Positions 46,342 through 56,371 of a DNA stretch of 64,000 nt are shown here, piece by piece. Origin of the DNA: Kriegella aquimaris (lineage in GTDB: Bacteria; Bacteroidota; Bacteroidia; Flavobacteriales; Flavobacteriaceae); contig NZ_FNGV01000004.1 of NCBI RefSeq assembly GCF_900103215.1, positions 248,001 through 312,000 on the forward strand. The letters are read 5' to 3'. The notes below the pieces were generated by a model, which did no database searches, had not been told where the DNA came from, and was given only the letters and a program-made list of their open reading frames with translations. Positions within the stretch are counted from its first letter, which is position 1; each line of letters starts with the position of its first letter. A program made the position numbers and the translations under genes.

Positions 46342-47343
46342 CTAATAAAATCGGCTGTAGTTTTTGCGTCTACGTTCTTTAAAACTCGAAATATCAAAAA
46401 CCAAAAAGAGTTCCAACGAGTTTGGGATTAATTGCTTGGCCTGGGCCCCAAAAGGCAATCTATAGTTTAGCCCCAATTCAAAAGTTTCCAAAATAATACT
46501 TGTGGCAAAGCCAATTTCAGAGAACGTGGCACTTTCCATAAAATTCAGGTGTTCATTGACCCCTACACTAAAATTACCCAAGGTCACATCTTGGTAGAAA
46601 TCAAGTCGAGTATTCGGGCCTTGCACCGATACGGCATTAAAAAGGTACAAATAGGAGTATTCGGGCAATTTGGTCTGTCCGTATTTATTAATGTCCATTT
46701 CATAACCGAACTGCCCTGAAATCAGCATATTCAGATTTACATTGTTCTCACTTTGCCGTGACGATATTTTGGGTTGGTTCAAATGTTTGAACGCAAGTCC
46801 GAACAACATATTCATATCGTTATGTATCATTACCGAGGCGCCCATATCGAGGTATCCTATATTTTCCGCTGCTGTAATGGGGTCAATGGTATTGGCGCTG
46901 ATCTGCCCCGTAAAGATATTGATCTGGTCTTGAAACGTCAGGTTGTTAAAATCATACTTATAATTACTGTAACCTGCCGTGATACCGGGGTAGAAAATCC
47001 AGTCGTTCGACAATTCCAATTTGTACATATAACTTAAGGCCGCCGAAGTATAATTAAAGCCCGAATTGTTCAAATTGTTATTGAACAGGTCAAGCCCCAA
47101 TTGAAAATTGTACTCTTCAAAGGCCGTAGACCCAAAGGCGTATTTATGTTGCGATTGTGCCCCTTGATTTTGGCTTGCGAATTCGGCCAACACCCCAATT
47201 CTGGTCTTATCTTTAAAGGCATGAAAACTAGGGTTCAACGATGCCGGGTTCTTACTGAGGTTATGCACGAACTTTTCCTGAGCATACGCCCCTAACGAAA
47301 TAAGAACAAGCAGCAGGGTGGTTATCAGTTTATGTTTCATCAT
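46342..47343 (-). CDS. PorP/SprF-family outer-membrane protein
   Basis: 333 residues. The signal peptide is near 1-21 (LITTLLLVLISLGAYAQ). The early motif FVHNLSKNPASLNPSFHAF, then repeated amphipathic strands (GVLAEFASQNQ, ELGLNYRLPFG), fits the PorP/SprF family, beta-barrel partners of T9SS substrates. It overlaps the upstream giant protein by one base (TAATG), so the two are coupled. SprF is needed in Flavobacterium to deliver SprB; by analogy this protein probably serves secretion or anchoring of the giant protein encoded before it. Outer membrane. Confidence 0.88.
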   Translation of the reverse strand: MMKHKLITTLLLVLISLGAYAQEKFVHNLSKNPASLNPSFHAFKDKTRIGVLAEFASQNQGAQSQHKYAFGSTAFEEYNFQLGLDLFNNNLNNSGFNYTSAALSYMYKLELSNDWIFYPGITAGYSNYKYDFNNLTFQDQINIFTGQISANTIDPITAAENIGYLDMGASVMIHNDMNMLFGLAFKHLNQPKISSRQSENNVNLNMLISGQFGYEMDINKYGQTKLPEYSYLYLFNAVSVQGPNTRLDFYQDVTLGNFSVGVNEHLNFMESATFSEIGFATSIILETFELGLNYRLPFGAQAKQLIPNSLELFLVFDISSFKERRRKNYSRFY

Positions 47344-50300
47344 TATCGTAATATTGCGGCTTCGCCAGATTTGGTTATTTGGTTATTTTCTTTAGTGGTT
47401 CCGACAAACAGGTATCTGAACGATTTGTTTTTATACAGTTTTCCTGAACTGTAGGTACCGTCCCAACCCCAATTTACCGGCATATCATCGAAATCGTATG
47501 CCACGTCATAGACCAGTGCACCCCACATATCGAAAATTTGAAAGGCAAAAGAAGCTATTCCTGTAATCTCTCCTTGGAAATAATCGTTGATACCATCGTT
47601 ATTTGCCGAGAATACGTTCGGGAACATCACATCGTAACCATTGCCGATCTGCACCTCTTGGGTTACCGTTTTACTACAGCCCTGTTCGTTGAAAAGAGTC
47701 AAGCTCACGGTAAATAAGCCCGGATGACTATAAATATGGGTAATCATGGTACCGTCGGTATTTGGATCGACATCTACGGTGGCACTTCCATCGCCAAAAT
47801 TCCAGGTTGCATTTCCTGCACCCAGTTCACTTGTAATGTTGAACCGAATGTCTTCTTTGGCCATCAACAAACCTGTGATTTCAAACTCGTCAGAGCTATA
47901 ATCGAACTCAGGGTCGGTAACACCCGAACTTATCGGCATGGTAAATCCGCATCCTTCATCATTGACCACATTAAGCAAGGCATCTTCCAACGGGTTTGCT
48001 ATTTGTACCGAATACGTATCCGTACCTATTTTTACGGAGGGCATCAAGGCATTATCATAGTAAAAGCTAAGATCACCGCCTTGGCTATTAAAAATGGACA
48101 CTGAAATACTTCCAGGGTTTCCTAAACATAGCGCATCGTCTAAATACGGACCATCGACCAAACTCAGTGATTCCGTTTTGTTCAGCGTGATGATCTCACG
48201 GTAATAATACGCCGGGTCAGCCTCGGTACAGCCATTTATCGTACTGGTAACCGTAAGTCGATAGCGACCTTCTTCCAAACTACTCAGTTGTGTAATGTTC
48301 TGCCCCATGGGTGTAAAGGTTGCAGCAGGATTATTTGTCGTACCGGCTTCCTCTTTTTCCCATACAATTGCATAAGGTCTAAGTCCGCCACTTACGACTA
48401 TCGAAATAGCCCCATCATTGGATGAACCACAACTTACCAAGTCGATTGTCTTATCGACCACAATAGGCTCGTAGGTCGTATTAAAAGTGAATTCGATTAG
48501 TTCCGACGTACAGCCTTTACTGTCTGTAATTGTTAAAGAATAAGTGCCCGCTACCGCATCAAAAGAGGTAATATCTTGGGCTATGAAATTGTTAGGACCT
48601 GTCCAATCATATATATAATAGGTATCGCTATTGGCCGCTACAAAAGGAGTTCCGCCTACTACGAGATCCGTATCGAGAACAAAGGCGAAATTGGTCTCAC
48701 AAGCCGCTATCGTATGTGATTGTACCCCGTTATAGGAAAGTACTTCATAACGATCCATCGTAAACGTTTGTACCACACACTGGTTCGTATCGGTAACGTC
48801 GATAACATGGCCATCATTCGATAGCGAACTTATCGTAGTTTCAGCGCTCGTAAAAAGCACGGGTGTTCCATTATCTACGGTGTATTGATAGGGTGCTGTA
48901 CCGCCCTGAACGGTGAACGTAAACGTTCTTCCCGTATTGGCATCAATGCAACCCGGGGTTTCCGTTTGAACCTCTTGGGCAACAAATACTTCGGGAGCAC
49001 TTACTTCAAAGGTCTGTCGAACCGTACAAGGCGCAACGGGATCGCTATTGGTATCTTTAATGACAACCTCATAAGATCCTGCTCCTAAATTCGTAAGATT
49101 CGTATTGTTCGTGGTATAGCTCGTGCCGTTTTTAAACCATGTTATTTGTAATTGGCTGCTAGGATCCGAGCTGATCTGAATACTGATTTCAGCATTGGTA
49201 TCACCAGCACATTGTAATTGCTCGTTGATCGTTTGCACATTACTGATCTCAAGCACCGCTTTCGAGGCCACATTGGCCGTAAAAGTCGTACTACAACCTA
49301 TTTGGTCAGTAACCGAAAGCACATAAACACCCGGAACAAGATTCGCTATATTCTCTGATGAATAGGTTGCATTGTTGGGGCCTGTCCAGCTAAAGTTATA
49401 CGGAGAAAAACCACCTGTTACGGTCGTTGCCCCGATATTCAAACTGATGGTACCGTCATTTTGACCAAAACAGGTCGCATTCTCGACCACTACGGAAGCT
49501 TCATCGAACTGCAAACCTAAAGGCAAAGTCACCGGTTCCGATTCTTCCAAGCTACAGGTAGCCCCTTTTACACTTACGGTATACGTAGCACCAGCCGTTA
49601 AATCGGTATAGGTAACATTCGGATTATTGGAAGTTTGCACCAAAGTTGTTCCATTCGGCCGGGTAAGCGTATAGGTAAACGGCGCAATACCACCCGTACT
49701 CGAGGCCGTAATAGCGGTGTTACACGTATCGCCGATATTGAGAACAAGTTGTTCCGGCTGCGAAACCAAGAACGGAGACGATGTTATGCCACAGAATTCA
49801 TTATAAACGGTCAGCAAGTAAACACCGGCCGTCAAATCGGAAATGCTCAAGGTTGAAGCACTAAAACCGGTATCCCCGACTTTTGTCCATTCATAGGTAT
49901 TGGCTACTCCGTTCGGCTGGGTTATCACGTTGGATGCGCTGGCATTGGTAGCACTTCCCGTACTTACGTAGGCCGTAAAAGGAATTCCCGTAACTTTTGC
50001 AGTCAATATAACTTCGTTCGCATTGGTCGTTGCAATTACTTCACTAAGATCAGCACCGGTCGCCGTGTTTATTTCTTGTGCTAGGGCAATGGCCACTTCA
50101 TTGTTATTTTGCGGTTGATTTAGCCCATTCAAAGTAACTTGATGCTCGTATACAATACCGTTGATGATTAAACTATAGGTATTGCCGAGTTCTGGGATAC
50201 CAAAAAGAGAGACCGTATTAATTTGTGTTTGAGCGGTATTGCCACCGGTAATTCTTCCGTTAGGCACTACGATACTACCATCGTTTCCTCCGAAGCAACT

Positions 50301-53300
50301 GACGTTTGTAATATCATTATCAATAATCGCATCATTATTGATTATAGGATAAGGAATGACCGTTACTAGTTTGGGTGATGTTTCATCCGCACAGGGAACT
50401 CCAAAAACCGTACTCGTCACTACTCTTTTGAAATAGGTTGAAGTGGTCAGGGTCGTCGGTGGCGTATAATTTGGTTGTGTCGCACCAGGAACCATCGTAT
50501 AGGTCTGATTGTCTGGGGAAGACCACCATTGATAGGCCAATGTACCTGCACCCGTGGCAGACTCTAGTTCTACAATGGCAAGGGGCTGGCTACCTTCACA
50601 GACCGACTGGTTGTCTGTGATTTTTCCGGCATATACCCCGTTGAGCACCACTTCAACGGCATTGGTTTCGACCACGCAGGTCAAGCTGCCAAAAGATGTT
50701 CTACTAGTCGTTCTTTTGTAAAATGTTGTCTCTGTAGGAATCGGTGGCGTATAAGATGCCGTGGTTACATTAAGGTCGGTCCAAATAACACCATCCGGTG
50801 AGGCGTACCAAGCATAGCTCTGGTCTACAAAGGTACTACCCCCTGATACAGTCAATGCAGCAGGCACAACACCTTCGCAAATGGTCTGGTTACTACTCAA
50901 GGTTCCGGGAACCAATTCGGCAGTCACCTCGACTACGACCGTATTACTATCTTCAGAACAGGCTACATTATTTAAATTGGAATATGTCCTTCTTTTGAAA
51001 TAAGTTGTTGGAAAACTTCCGGCTTGGGGATCATAAGAACTATTTACAGCTCCATCGACAATACTCCAGGTAGAATTATCTTCGGAAGAATACCATTGAT
51101 ATCTTAAAACTCCCGATGCGGTTCCGTCAACATTATTGACCAATGTCGCAGGGTCTTCTCCAAAGCATATTTGTTGATTGCCCGTAATAGAACCAGCGCT
51201 AACATCATTGATAATAATCTCAATGGTATTACTCAATTTTTCCGGACCACAAACACTCGCATCTACGGTTGATGTATAGCCTCTACGGTAAAACTTATTG
51301 GAAGTAAAAGCTACCCCAGGAGAATATGTCGGTCCCGTGGCACCGATTATCTCCGAAAAGGATACGCCGTCATTCGACTCGAACCATTTAAAACCCATGT
51401 AAGGAACCCCTTGAATCGTATTTGTATCGCCGAGTGTCGGTGGAACCGTATTGGAACAGATGGTTATATTACTGCCTATGGAATCTGCATTAGGTACCAG
51501 AACAACAACAGAATTACTTTCGACAATACATGTAACTCCTGATATATCGGTACTGTAGGTAGTTCTATGGTAGGTGGTTGTTTGTGTTAATCCAGCTGGG
51601 GGATCATAACTTGTTGCGTTGGCACCTGCTATCAATACATTGTTGGCATACCATTCATAAGTTAAGGTTTGTCCCGTCGCAGCAGTCAATTCTTCTATTA
51701 AGCTCGGATCGTCACCACTACAAATCACTTCTTCACTTGTACCATTCGTGCCATTGGCATTCGTGGTACCGATGCTACCGGGCGTAGCATTGCCACCGTT
51801 GATAAGCTCAAGAACATTACTGGTCTCGCTGCACGAAAGCCCATTCAAGGTAGATGTGGTAATTCTTCGATAGTACGTATCTTGGGTCACTAGAGGCGGA
51901 TCATAAGAAATAGCATCAGCTCCGGCGATATTCGAGAATGTAATATTGTCATAGGAAACCTGCCATTGATAGGTCACGGCTCCTGAAGCGATTAACGGGA
52001 AATTGGTATCAAAAGGCTGTGGATCTCCATCGTTACATACCACCGTGCTTCCTGTTCCTCCTGAAACGAAAGTTATTCTATGATTGACAGCATCGTCAAA
52101 TTTGTTCACATAAACAATTACAGGCCCTGTTGTAGCTTCACAAGTGGTACTTTGCAAGGTAGTCGTAGCCTTTCTTCTATAGTAAGTTTCTAGGTCACCA
52201 GTATTGCTGGGCGCATAAGTAGCCTGATCGGCTCCTACGATATCGGACCATGTATTGCCATCGGGAGATATTTGCCAGCTATAGCTGATGGTTCCGTTGG
52301 ATGTGGCATCGACCGAACTGGTAAGTGCAGCTACATTATCGGAACCACATACGGTTTGGGTCTGTGCAACTGCCCCCTCTGACAACGTAAGCAAGGTAAC
52401 CAAGGTAGGAAGACTCGAAGCTTCACAAGTATTGCCATTGCTGGTGAAAGTCACATTTCTTTTAAAATAAGTCGAAGTAGTCAAACCTGTTGCAAAACTT
52501 AGACTTTCTCCAGTTTCACCTGACATTACTGTATAGCTTACATTATCTGTTGAAGATACCCATTGAAAGTTTATGCCCACCCCTGCAGGTGTACCATTGG
52601 CAACGCTAATTGTTGCAGGAGTTTCGTCTTCACAAACCACCTGATCGGCAGATCCTTCTCCACCGGCAATAGCTCCAGCGACATTTATAGTCACCTCATT
52701 CGTATAGTCGGAACAAACCTTGCCATTTAATGTACTTGTATCCAACCTTCTATATTTTGTGGAGGATGCAAGTGTACCTGGAGTGTATGTAGCACCCGTA
52801 GCCGCTGGTATGGATGTCCAGATAACACCATTATCGGTAGACGCTTCCCATGTATAAGTTAAGTTGCCGGCGGCGACCGTATTTCCTAAATTTATAATGG
52901 TGTTTGGTGTTTCTCCCGAACATATGTCTTGGTCGTTCCCAATAATACCGGTAGTAAGACTGTTTACAAAAACAGTGGTTTCCGTAGAATTCTCGAAACA
53001 TACTTTGGCATTGTCAGAAGCAACGGTTTGTCTTCTATATACGGTCGTAGCATTAGGGGCACTTGCAAAATTAAATACTGCATCGGTTTCCCCGCTAATA
53101 TTGGTAAAATTACCTGTTGTTTTTGATTGCCATTGATAACTAATACTTGGCCCCGCAGCCGTTCCGTTTGCGATGGTAATCGAAGCAGGAACCTCTCCTT
53201 CACAAATTGTTTGGTTGGCACTTGCGTCACCTCCGTTGATTTGATCAAGAACGGTGATTTCAATTTCATTGGTATAATCGGAACAAGTAAACCCATTTAA

Positions 53301-54869
53301 AAGTATGTTGTCTTGTCTCCGAAAGCTTGTTGATTGCGAAAGGGCAACGGGTTGATAATCTGCATTGTTGGCGCCAGAAATTGTCGTCCAAGAAACTCCA
53401 TCAAATTGTTCCCATTGATAAGAAATCGTACCTGTTCCCGTAGCATTGGTATCAGATGCCAAGGCATTGGGCATTTCATTTGAGCAAATCGTTTCTGTTC
53501 CGGATATACTTCCAACAACAAAATTGGTAAAAGTAATAGTGGTAACGGTGCTTGTACCCTGACAACTCGCTCCTGAAACAGTCGTAACCCTTCTAAATTC
53601 CGTAACTCCAGGGCTGAGGTTTGCACTGGCATTGTAGGTATTCTGGGTAGCCCCGCTAATATCCTCCCAAGTTCCTAGATTATTTTTTTGCCATTGATAA
53701 ATGCCGTTGTTTTCTCCATTATTTACCGTAAGCAATTGCAAATCGCTTAACGCACAGATATTCTGATCCGTGCCGGTACCTCCTAAAACTGTTGAATTCA
53801 CGATAATGGTTACCGCAGGGGTTTCCTCAAAACAGCTAAAACCATTGATAACATTCGTGAATCTTCTTTTAAATGAGGTTGATGCGGTCAAAGGTGTAGG
53901 TTGATAAAAATTGTCGGTCGCTCCCGCAATAAGATCCCATGTTCCCGTATCGTTTTTATACCATTGATAAGAATTCGTACCGGTCGGTGCCACGGCAACA
54001 TCACCAGAAGCACTTAATTGTTGGGGTGTTTCCGTAGTACAGACATTTTGGCCCGTACCTTCGGTAATGGTTCCCGCATATATTTCATTCACCGTAATGG
54101 TTGCCGGCGAGCTTACCTGGGTACATATTTCCCCATTTATGGTAAAAGTAGTTAGGCGTCTGTATTTACTCACACCATTTGGAAAAGAAGCCCTGTCTAT
54201 CACCAATATTTCTGAATTGGAACTTGCAATGGGCGTCCAAGTACCGCTGATTTCTTCTTCCCATTCAAAGGTTCTGGTTTGGGTAATGTTAGAACCGGTA
54301 ACACTGATGTTTTGAACATCATCGATAGCACATACTTGCTGATCGACCCCTGCACCACCTATAAGTGGATCAAAAGAGATTGTAGCAAGAGTCTCATTAT
54401 CGGTTAGCGCATTGATGTTATTGGCATTGCCATCGAGACTGTATTTTAAATTACCGTCGGTTGTAGTTGCTCCGGGAATAAGTAGTAATCGAACGTTTTC
54501 GATAGTAACAACATCCAGAGACGTTTGGGCGCTTGCCGTAATGGTCACTTCTAATCGGGATGCATCACCAGCATCTTGTGTTACCGTTGCAGCTGTAATA
54601 TCAGTACCCGTTTCGATAATGGTCGTCGCATTTATATCAAAATTAGAGGGTGCTTGAATATAGAACGTATAGGTACCTATGGAAAAATCTGTCGCTAGGG
54701 ATTCGGATAAAACCAAGCTTCCAAGATTGAGTTCAGCTTGTGGCAAATCAGAACCACATGAGTTGAAACCGGTATTCTGCAAGCTAGGGGCGACCTGCGC
54801 CATACCATACCAAGCATTAAAACTAATTAACAAAAATAATGGCACTAGTTTTTTGATTGATTTAATCAT
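47343..54869 (-). CDS. T9SS surface protein with about 14 tandem Ig-like repeats, SprB repeats, PKD and type B sorting domain
   Basis: 2508 residues. The signal peptide spans about 1-25 (FLLISFNAWYGMAQ). From about 165 to 1530 there are some 14 repeats of 85-100 residues, each with an IC...P start, a Y-QW...W...I-GA core and a YYRR or YFKR...C end. After them come SprB-like repeats (TNVSCFGGNDGSI), the first broken by a ~116-residue insert. A PKD domain follows (ATWNFGDGSA). The C-terminal CHU_C/type B sorting signal begins VFSANNDGINDYFQGEITG. It is probably exported by T9SS to the surface as an adhesin. It is the first gene of a two-gene operon with a PorP/SprF protein. Confidence 0.92.
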   Translation of the reverse strand: MIKSIKKLVPLFLLISFNAWYGMAQVAPSLQNTGFNSCGSDLPQAELNLGSLVLSESLATDFSIGTYTFYIQAPSNFDINATTIIETGTDITAATVTQDAGDASRLEVTITASAQTSLDVVTIENVRLLLIPGATTTDGNLKYSLDGNANNINALTDNETLATISFDPLIGGAGVDQQVCAIDDVQNISVTGSNITQTRTFEWEEEISGTWTPIASSNSEILVIDRASFPNGVSKYRRLTTFTINGEICTQVSSPATITVNEIYAGTITEGTGQNVCTTETPQQLSASGDVAVAPTGTNSYQWYKNDTGTWDLIAGATDNFYQPTPLTASTSFKRRFTNVINGFSCFEETPAVTIIVNSTVLGGTGTDQNICALSDLQLLTVNNGENNGIYQWQKNNLGTWEDISGATQNTYNASANLSPGVTEFRRVTTVSGASCQGTSTVTTITFTNFVVGSISGTETICSNEMPNALASDTNATGTGTISYQWEQFDGVSWTTISGANNADYQPVALSQSTSFRRQDNILLNGFTCSDYTNEIEITVLDQINGGDASANQTICEGEVPASITIANGTAAGPSISYQWQSKTTGNFTNISGETDAVFNFASAPNATTVYRRQTVASDNAKVCFENSTETTVFVNSLTTGIIGNDQDICSGETPNTIINLGNTVAAGNLTYTWEASTDNGVIWTSIPAATGATYTPGTLASSTKYRRLDTSTLNGKVCSDYTNEVTINVAGAIAGGEGSADQVVCEDETPATISVANGTPAGVGINFQWVSSTDNVSYTVMSGETGESLSFATGLTTSTYFKRNVTFTSNGNTCEASSLPTLVTLLTLSEGAVAQTQTVCGSDNVAALTSSVDATSNGTISYSWQISPDGNTWSDIVGADQATYAPSNTGDLETYYRRKATTTLQSTTCEATTGPVIVYVNKFDDAVNHRITFVSGGTGSTVVCNDGDPQPFDTNFPLIASGAVTYQWQVSYDNITFSNIAGADAISYDPPLVTQDTYYRRITTSTLNGLSCSETSNVLELINGGNATPGSIGTTNANGTNGTSEEVICSGDDPSLIEELTAATGQTLTYEWYANNVLIAGANATSYDPPAGLTQTTTYHRTTYSTDISGVTCIVESNSVVVLVPNADSIGSNITICSNTVPPTLGDTNTIQGVPYMGFKWFESNDGVSFSEIIGATGPTYSPGVAFTSNKFYRRGYTSTVDASVCGPEKLSNTIEIIINDVSAGSITGNQQICFGEDPATLVNNVDGTASGVLRYQWYSSEDNSTWSIVDGAVNSSYDPQAGSFPTTYFKRRTYSNLNNVACSEDSNTVVVEVTAELVPGTLSSNQTICEGVVPAALTVSGGSTFVDQSYAWYASPDGVIWTDLNVTTASYTPPIPTETTFYKRTTSRTSFGSLTCVVETNAVEVVLNGVYAGKITDNQSVCEGSQPLAIVELESATGAGTLAYQWWSSPDNQTYTMVPGATQPNYTPPTTLTTSTYFKRVVTSTVFGVPCADETSPKLVTVIPYPIINNDAIIDNDITNVSCFGGNDGSIVVPNGRITGGNTAQTQINTVSLFGIPELGNTYSLIINGIVYEHQVTLNGLNQPQNNNEVAIALAQEINTATGADLSEVIATTNANEVILTAKVTGIPFTAYVSTGSATNASASNVITQPNGVANTYEWTKVGDTGFSASTLSISDLTAGVYLLTVYNEFCGITSSPFLVSQPEQLVLNIGDTCNTAITASSTGGIAPFTYTLTRPNGTTLVQTSNNPNVTYTDLTAGATYTVSVKGATCSLEESEPVTLPLGLQFDEASVVVENATCFGQNDGTISLNIGATTVTGGFSPYNFSWTGPNNATYSSENIANLVPGVYVLSVTDQIGCSTTFTANVASKAVLEISNVQTINEQLQCAGDTNAEISIQISSDPSSQLQITWFKNGTSYTTNNTNLTNLGAGSYEVVIKDTNSDPVAPCTVRQTFEVSAPEVFVAQEVQTETPGCIDANTGRTFTFTVQGGTAPYQYTVDNGTPVLFTSAETTISSLSNDGHVIDVTDTNQCVVQTFTMDRYEVLSYNGVQSHTIAACETNFAFVLDTDLVVGGTPFVAANSDTYYIYDWTGPNNFIAQDITSFDAVAGTYSLTITDSKGCTSELIEFTFNTTYEPIVVDKTIDLVSCGSSNDGAISIVVSGGLRPYAIVWEKEEAGTTNNPAATFTPMGQNITQLSSLEEGRYRLTVTSTINGCTEADPAYYYREIITLNKTESLSLVDGPYLDDALCLGNPGSISVSIFNSQGGDLSFYYDNALMPSVKIGTDTYSVQIANPLEDALLNVVNDEGCGFTMPISSGVTDPEFDYSSDEFEITGLLMAKEDIRFNITSELGAGNATWNFGDGSATVDVDPNTDGTMITHIYSHPGLFTVSLTLFNEQGCSKTVTQEVQIGNGYDVMFPNVFSANNDGINDYFQGEITGIASFAFQIFDMWGALVYDVAYDFDDMPVNWGWDGTYSSGKLYKNKSFRYLFVGTTKENNQITKSGEAAILR
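49895..50243 (-). other. Inserted domain inside the first SprB-like repeat of the 2508-residue protein
   Basis: The repeat opens CFGGNDGSIVV... RITGG and resumes only about 116 residues later with TYEWTKVGDTGFSASTL. Between them lies a Cys-free, Asn/Thr-rich stretch (TYSLIINGIVYEH, EVAIALAQEINTATGADLSE) that other repeats lack. Boundaries are approximate. It could be a binding module hosted on the repeat stalk. Confidence 0.5.
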
Positions 54870-54876
54870 GATATTT

Positions 54877-54946
54877 GGTCGTTATTTGAAAATTGTAATG
54901 AAACGGTACTACCTTTACCATTTGTAAGAAAGACCTTATAACGACC
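54877..54946 (-). promoter_or_regulatory. Inverted repeat just upstream of the 2508-residue surface-protein gene
   Basis: GGTCGTTAT (54877-54885) and ATAACGACC (54938-54946) form a perfect 9-bp inverted repeat with a 52-base loop. The near arm ends seven bases before the ATG at 54869. It could be an mRNA leader structure or a pair of protein sites; no role is shown. Confidence 0.35.
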
Positions 54947-55498
54947 TAGAAGTTCAATATATTGCAGTTATTTACAATATTCTTAACAACGTGTTTGATT
55001 TGATGTGAAACTGCATTTTACAGTGGTCAACAACTACAATTTTTATGTTGTACGGAGTTAATCACATCATCAAACAGCTCTTATGAGAATCCAAGTTTCC
55101 GAGGTTCTTTTAATACTTACTTCGGATTTGATCTTATCTGAAAATACAACTGCCAATACAAAAATATTCTAGTGTCCAAATTCTGGATCGACCACTAGTG
55201 AAAGCTATTTTTTGAGGGATGGTGGTCTGTTGGGGAAATTTTGGAATACCATATTACCCAATGGCTATCAAATGCTTATATGTTTTTTTAATAAACTTCA
55301 CTTAACCATACCTTAAAATCAACTTTACCAAAACTCTGGTTTTATTTCCAACCTTTGAATAAGCTGATATTCTGTGCATGAAAATTGTTTCAGTTTCCTT
55401 TTCGTCCCTAGTGTCCGACTTCTTTATTGCCCGTATGGGCACGTATTGTTCGCCCCTTAAATTCAAGAGAATCACAAAACCAATACCCAACCCTCCAA
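54947..55498. other. Divergent intergenic region without recognised gene
   Basis: It separates the minus-strand T9SS gene from the plus-strand metallophosphoesterase gene. A small imperfect hairpin (CTAGTGTCCA at 55169-55178, with TGGA and CACTAG up to 55198) is visible. The reading frames running through 55302-55604 and from TTG 55427 look like chance extensions. Promoters for both directions must be here but could not be placed. Confidence 0.5.
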
Positions 55499-56371
55499 AT
55501 GAAAAAAAGACCCGTTGACCTGGTCGTGATTTCCGATGTACATTTAGGTACATACGGTTGTCACGCCAAAGAATTATTAAATTATTTAAAATCAATAAAA
55601 CCAAGACAAGTAGTACTCAATGGCGATATCATCGATATTTGGCAGTTCAGCAAACGGTATTGGCCCAAATCACATATGAAGGTGGTCAAACTACTAATGG
55701 ATTGGGTCGCCAAAGGAACAGAAGTGTATTATATAACCGGAAACCATGATGAACTTTTGCGAAAATTCGTCGGGTTTAAAATGGGATCCTTGAGCATTTC
55801 CAATAAAATTGTACTACCCCTTGATGGTAAAAAAGCATGGATGTTTCATGGCGATGTCTTTGATGTTACCATGCAACATTCGAAGTGGATTGCCAAGCTT
55901 GGCGCCATGGGGTATGATTTCTTGATTCTTTTGAACCGGGCCGTGAATTATATTAGCAAAAAAATGGGTAGAGGTCCCGTTTCTATGTCTAAAAGAGTAA
56001 AAAACGGCGTAAAATCAGCCATAAAGTTTATCAGTGATTTTGAACGCATCGCTGCAGATATTGCCATTGAAAAAGAGTTCGACTATGTCGTTTGCGGGCA
56101 TATTCATCAGCCGGATATTAAAAATATCAAGACCGAAAAGGGAACGGTATTGTATCTTAATTCAGGTGATTGGGTCGAAAACCTAACCGCTTTGGAATAC
56201 CATGAAGGGAAATGGATGCTCTATCAATACGAACAAGATCTTATTGCAAAGGCCCAACATCGAGACATTAAGGATTCTGTTGACGAACTTGGAAAAAATG
56301 AACTTTTCGAAAGTCTGATGAAAGAATTCAGTTCTATTTCAGAGTCAACGAATAAAAAAAAAGCGGTATAA
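55499..56371 (+). CDS. Calcineurin-like metallophosphoesterase, LpxH-like
   Basis: 290 residues from ATG 55499; an upstream TTG reading at 55427 adds residues without family likeness and was rejected. Metal-site motifs appear in order: SDVHLG, NGDIIDIW, TGNHDE, FHGDVFD and CGHIHQP, the set of the UDP-2,3-diacylglucosamine diphosphatase branch. True LpxH cleaves UDP-diacylglucosamine in lipid A synthesis; this paralogue sits in an operon with a glycosyltransferase (start directly at its stop) and a GH1 glycosidase, so it may act on another nucleotide-sugar or phospholipid-like substrate. No signal peptide; probably cytosolic or membrane-associated. Confidence 0.88.
   Translation: MKKRPVDLVVISDVHLGTYGCHAKELLNYLKSIKPRQVVLNGDIIDIWQFSKRYWPKSHMKVVKLLMDWVAKGTEVYYITGNHDELLRKFVGFKMGSLSISNKIVLPLDGKKAWMFHGDVFDVTMQHSKWIAKLGAMGYDFLILLNRAVNYISKKMGRGPVSMSKRVKNGVKSAIKFISDFERIAADIAIEKEFDYVVCGHIHQPDIKNIKTEKGTVLYLNSGDWVENLTALEYHEGKWMLYQYEQDLIAKAQHRDIKDSVDELGKNELFESLMKEFSSISESTNKKKAV

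Noticed and set aside
55427-55498. Upstream extension of the metallophosphoesterase gene from a TTG codon
   Set aside because: The extra 24 residues have no family likeness, and an ATG at 55499 leads straight into the conserved first strand.
55302-55604. Minus-strand 100-residue frame overlapping the start of the phosphoesterase gene
   Set aside because: It is antisense to a well-supported gene and its translation shows no domain or signal.
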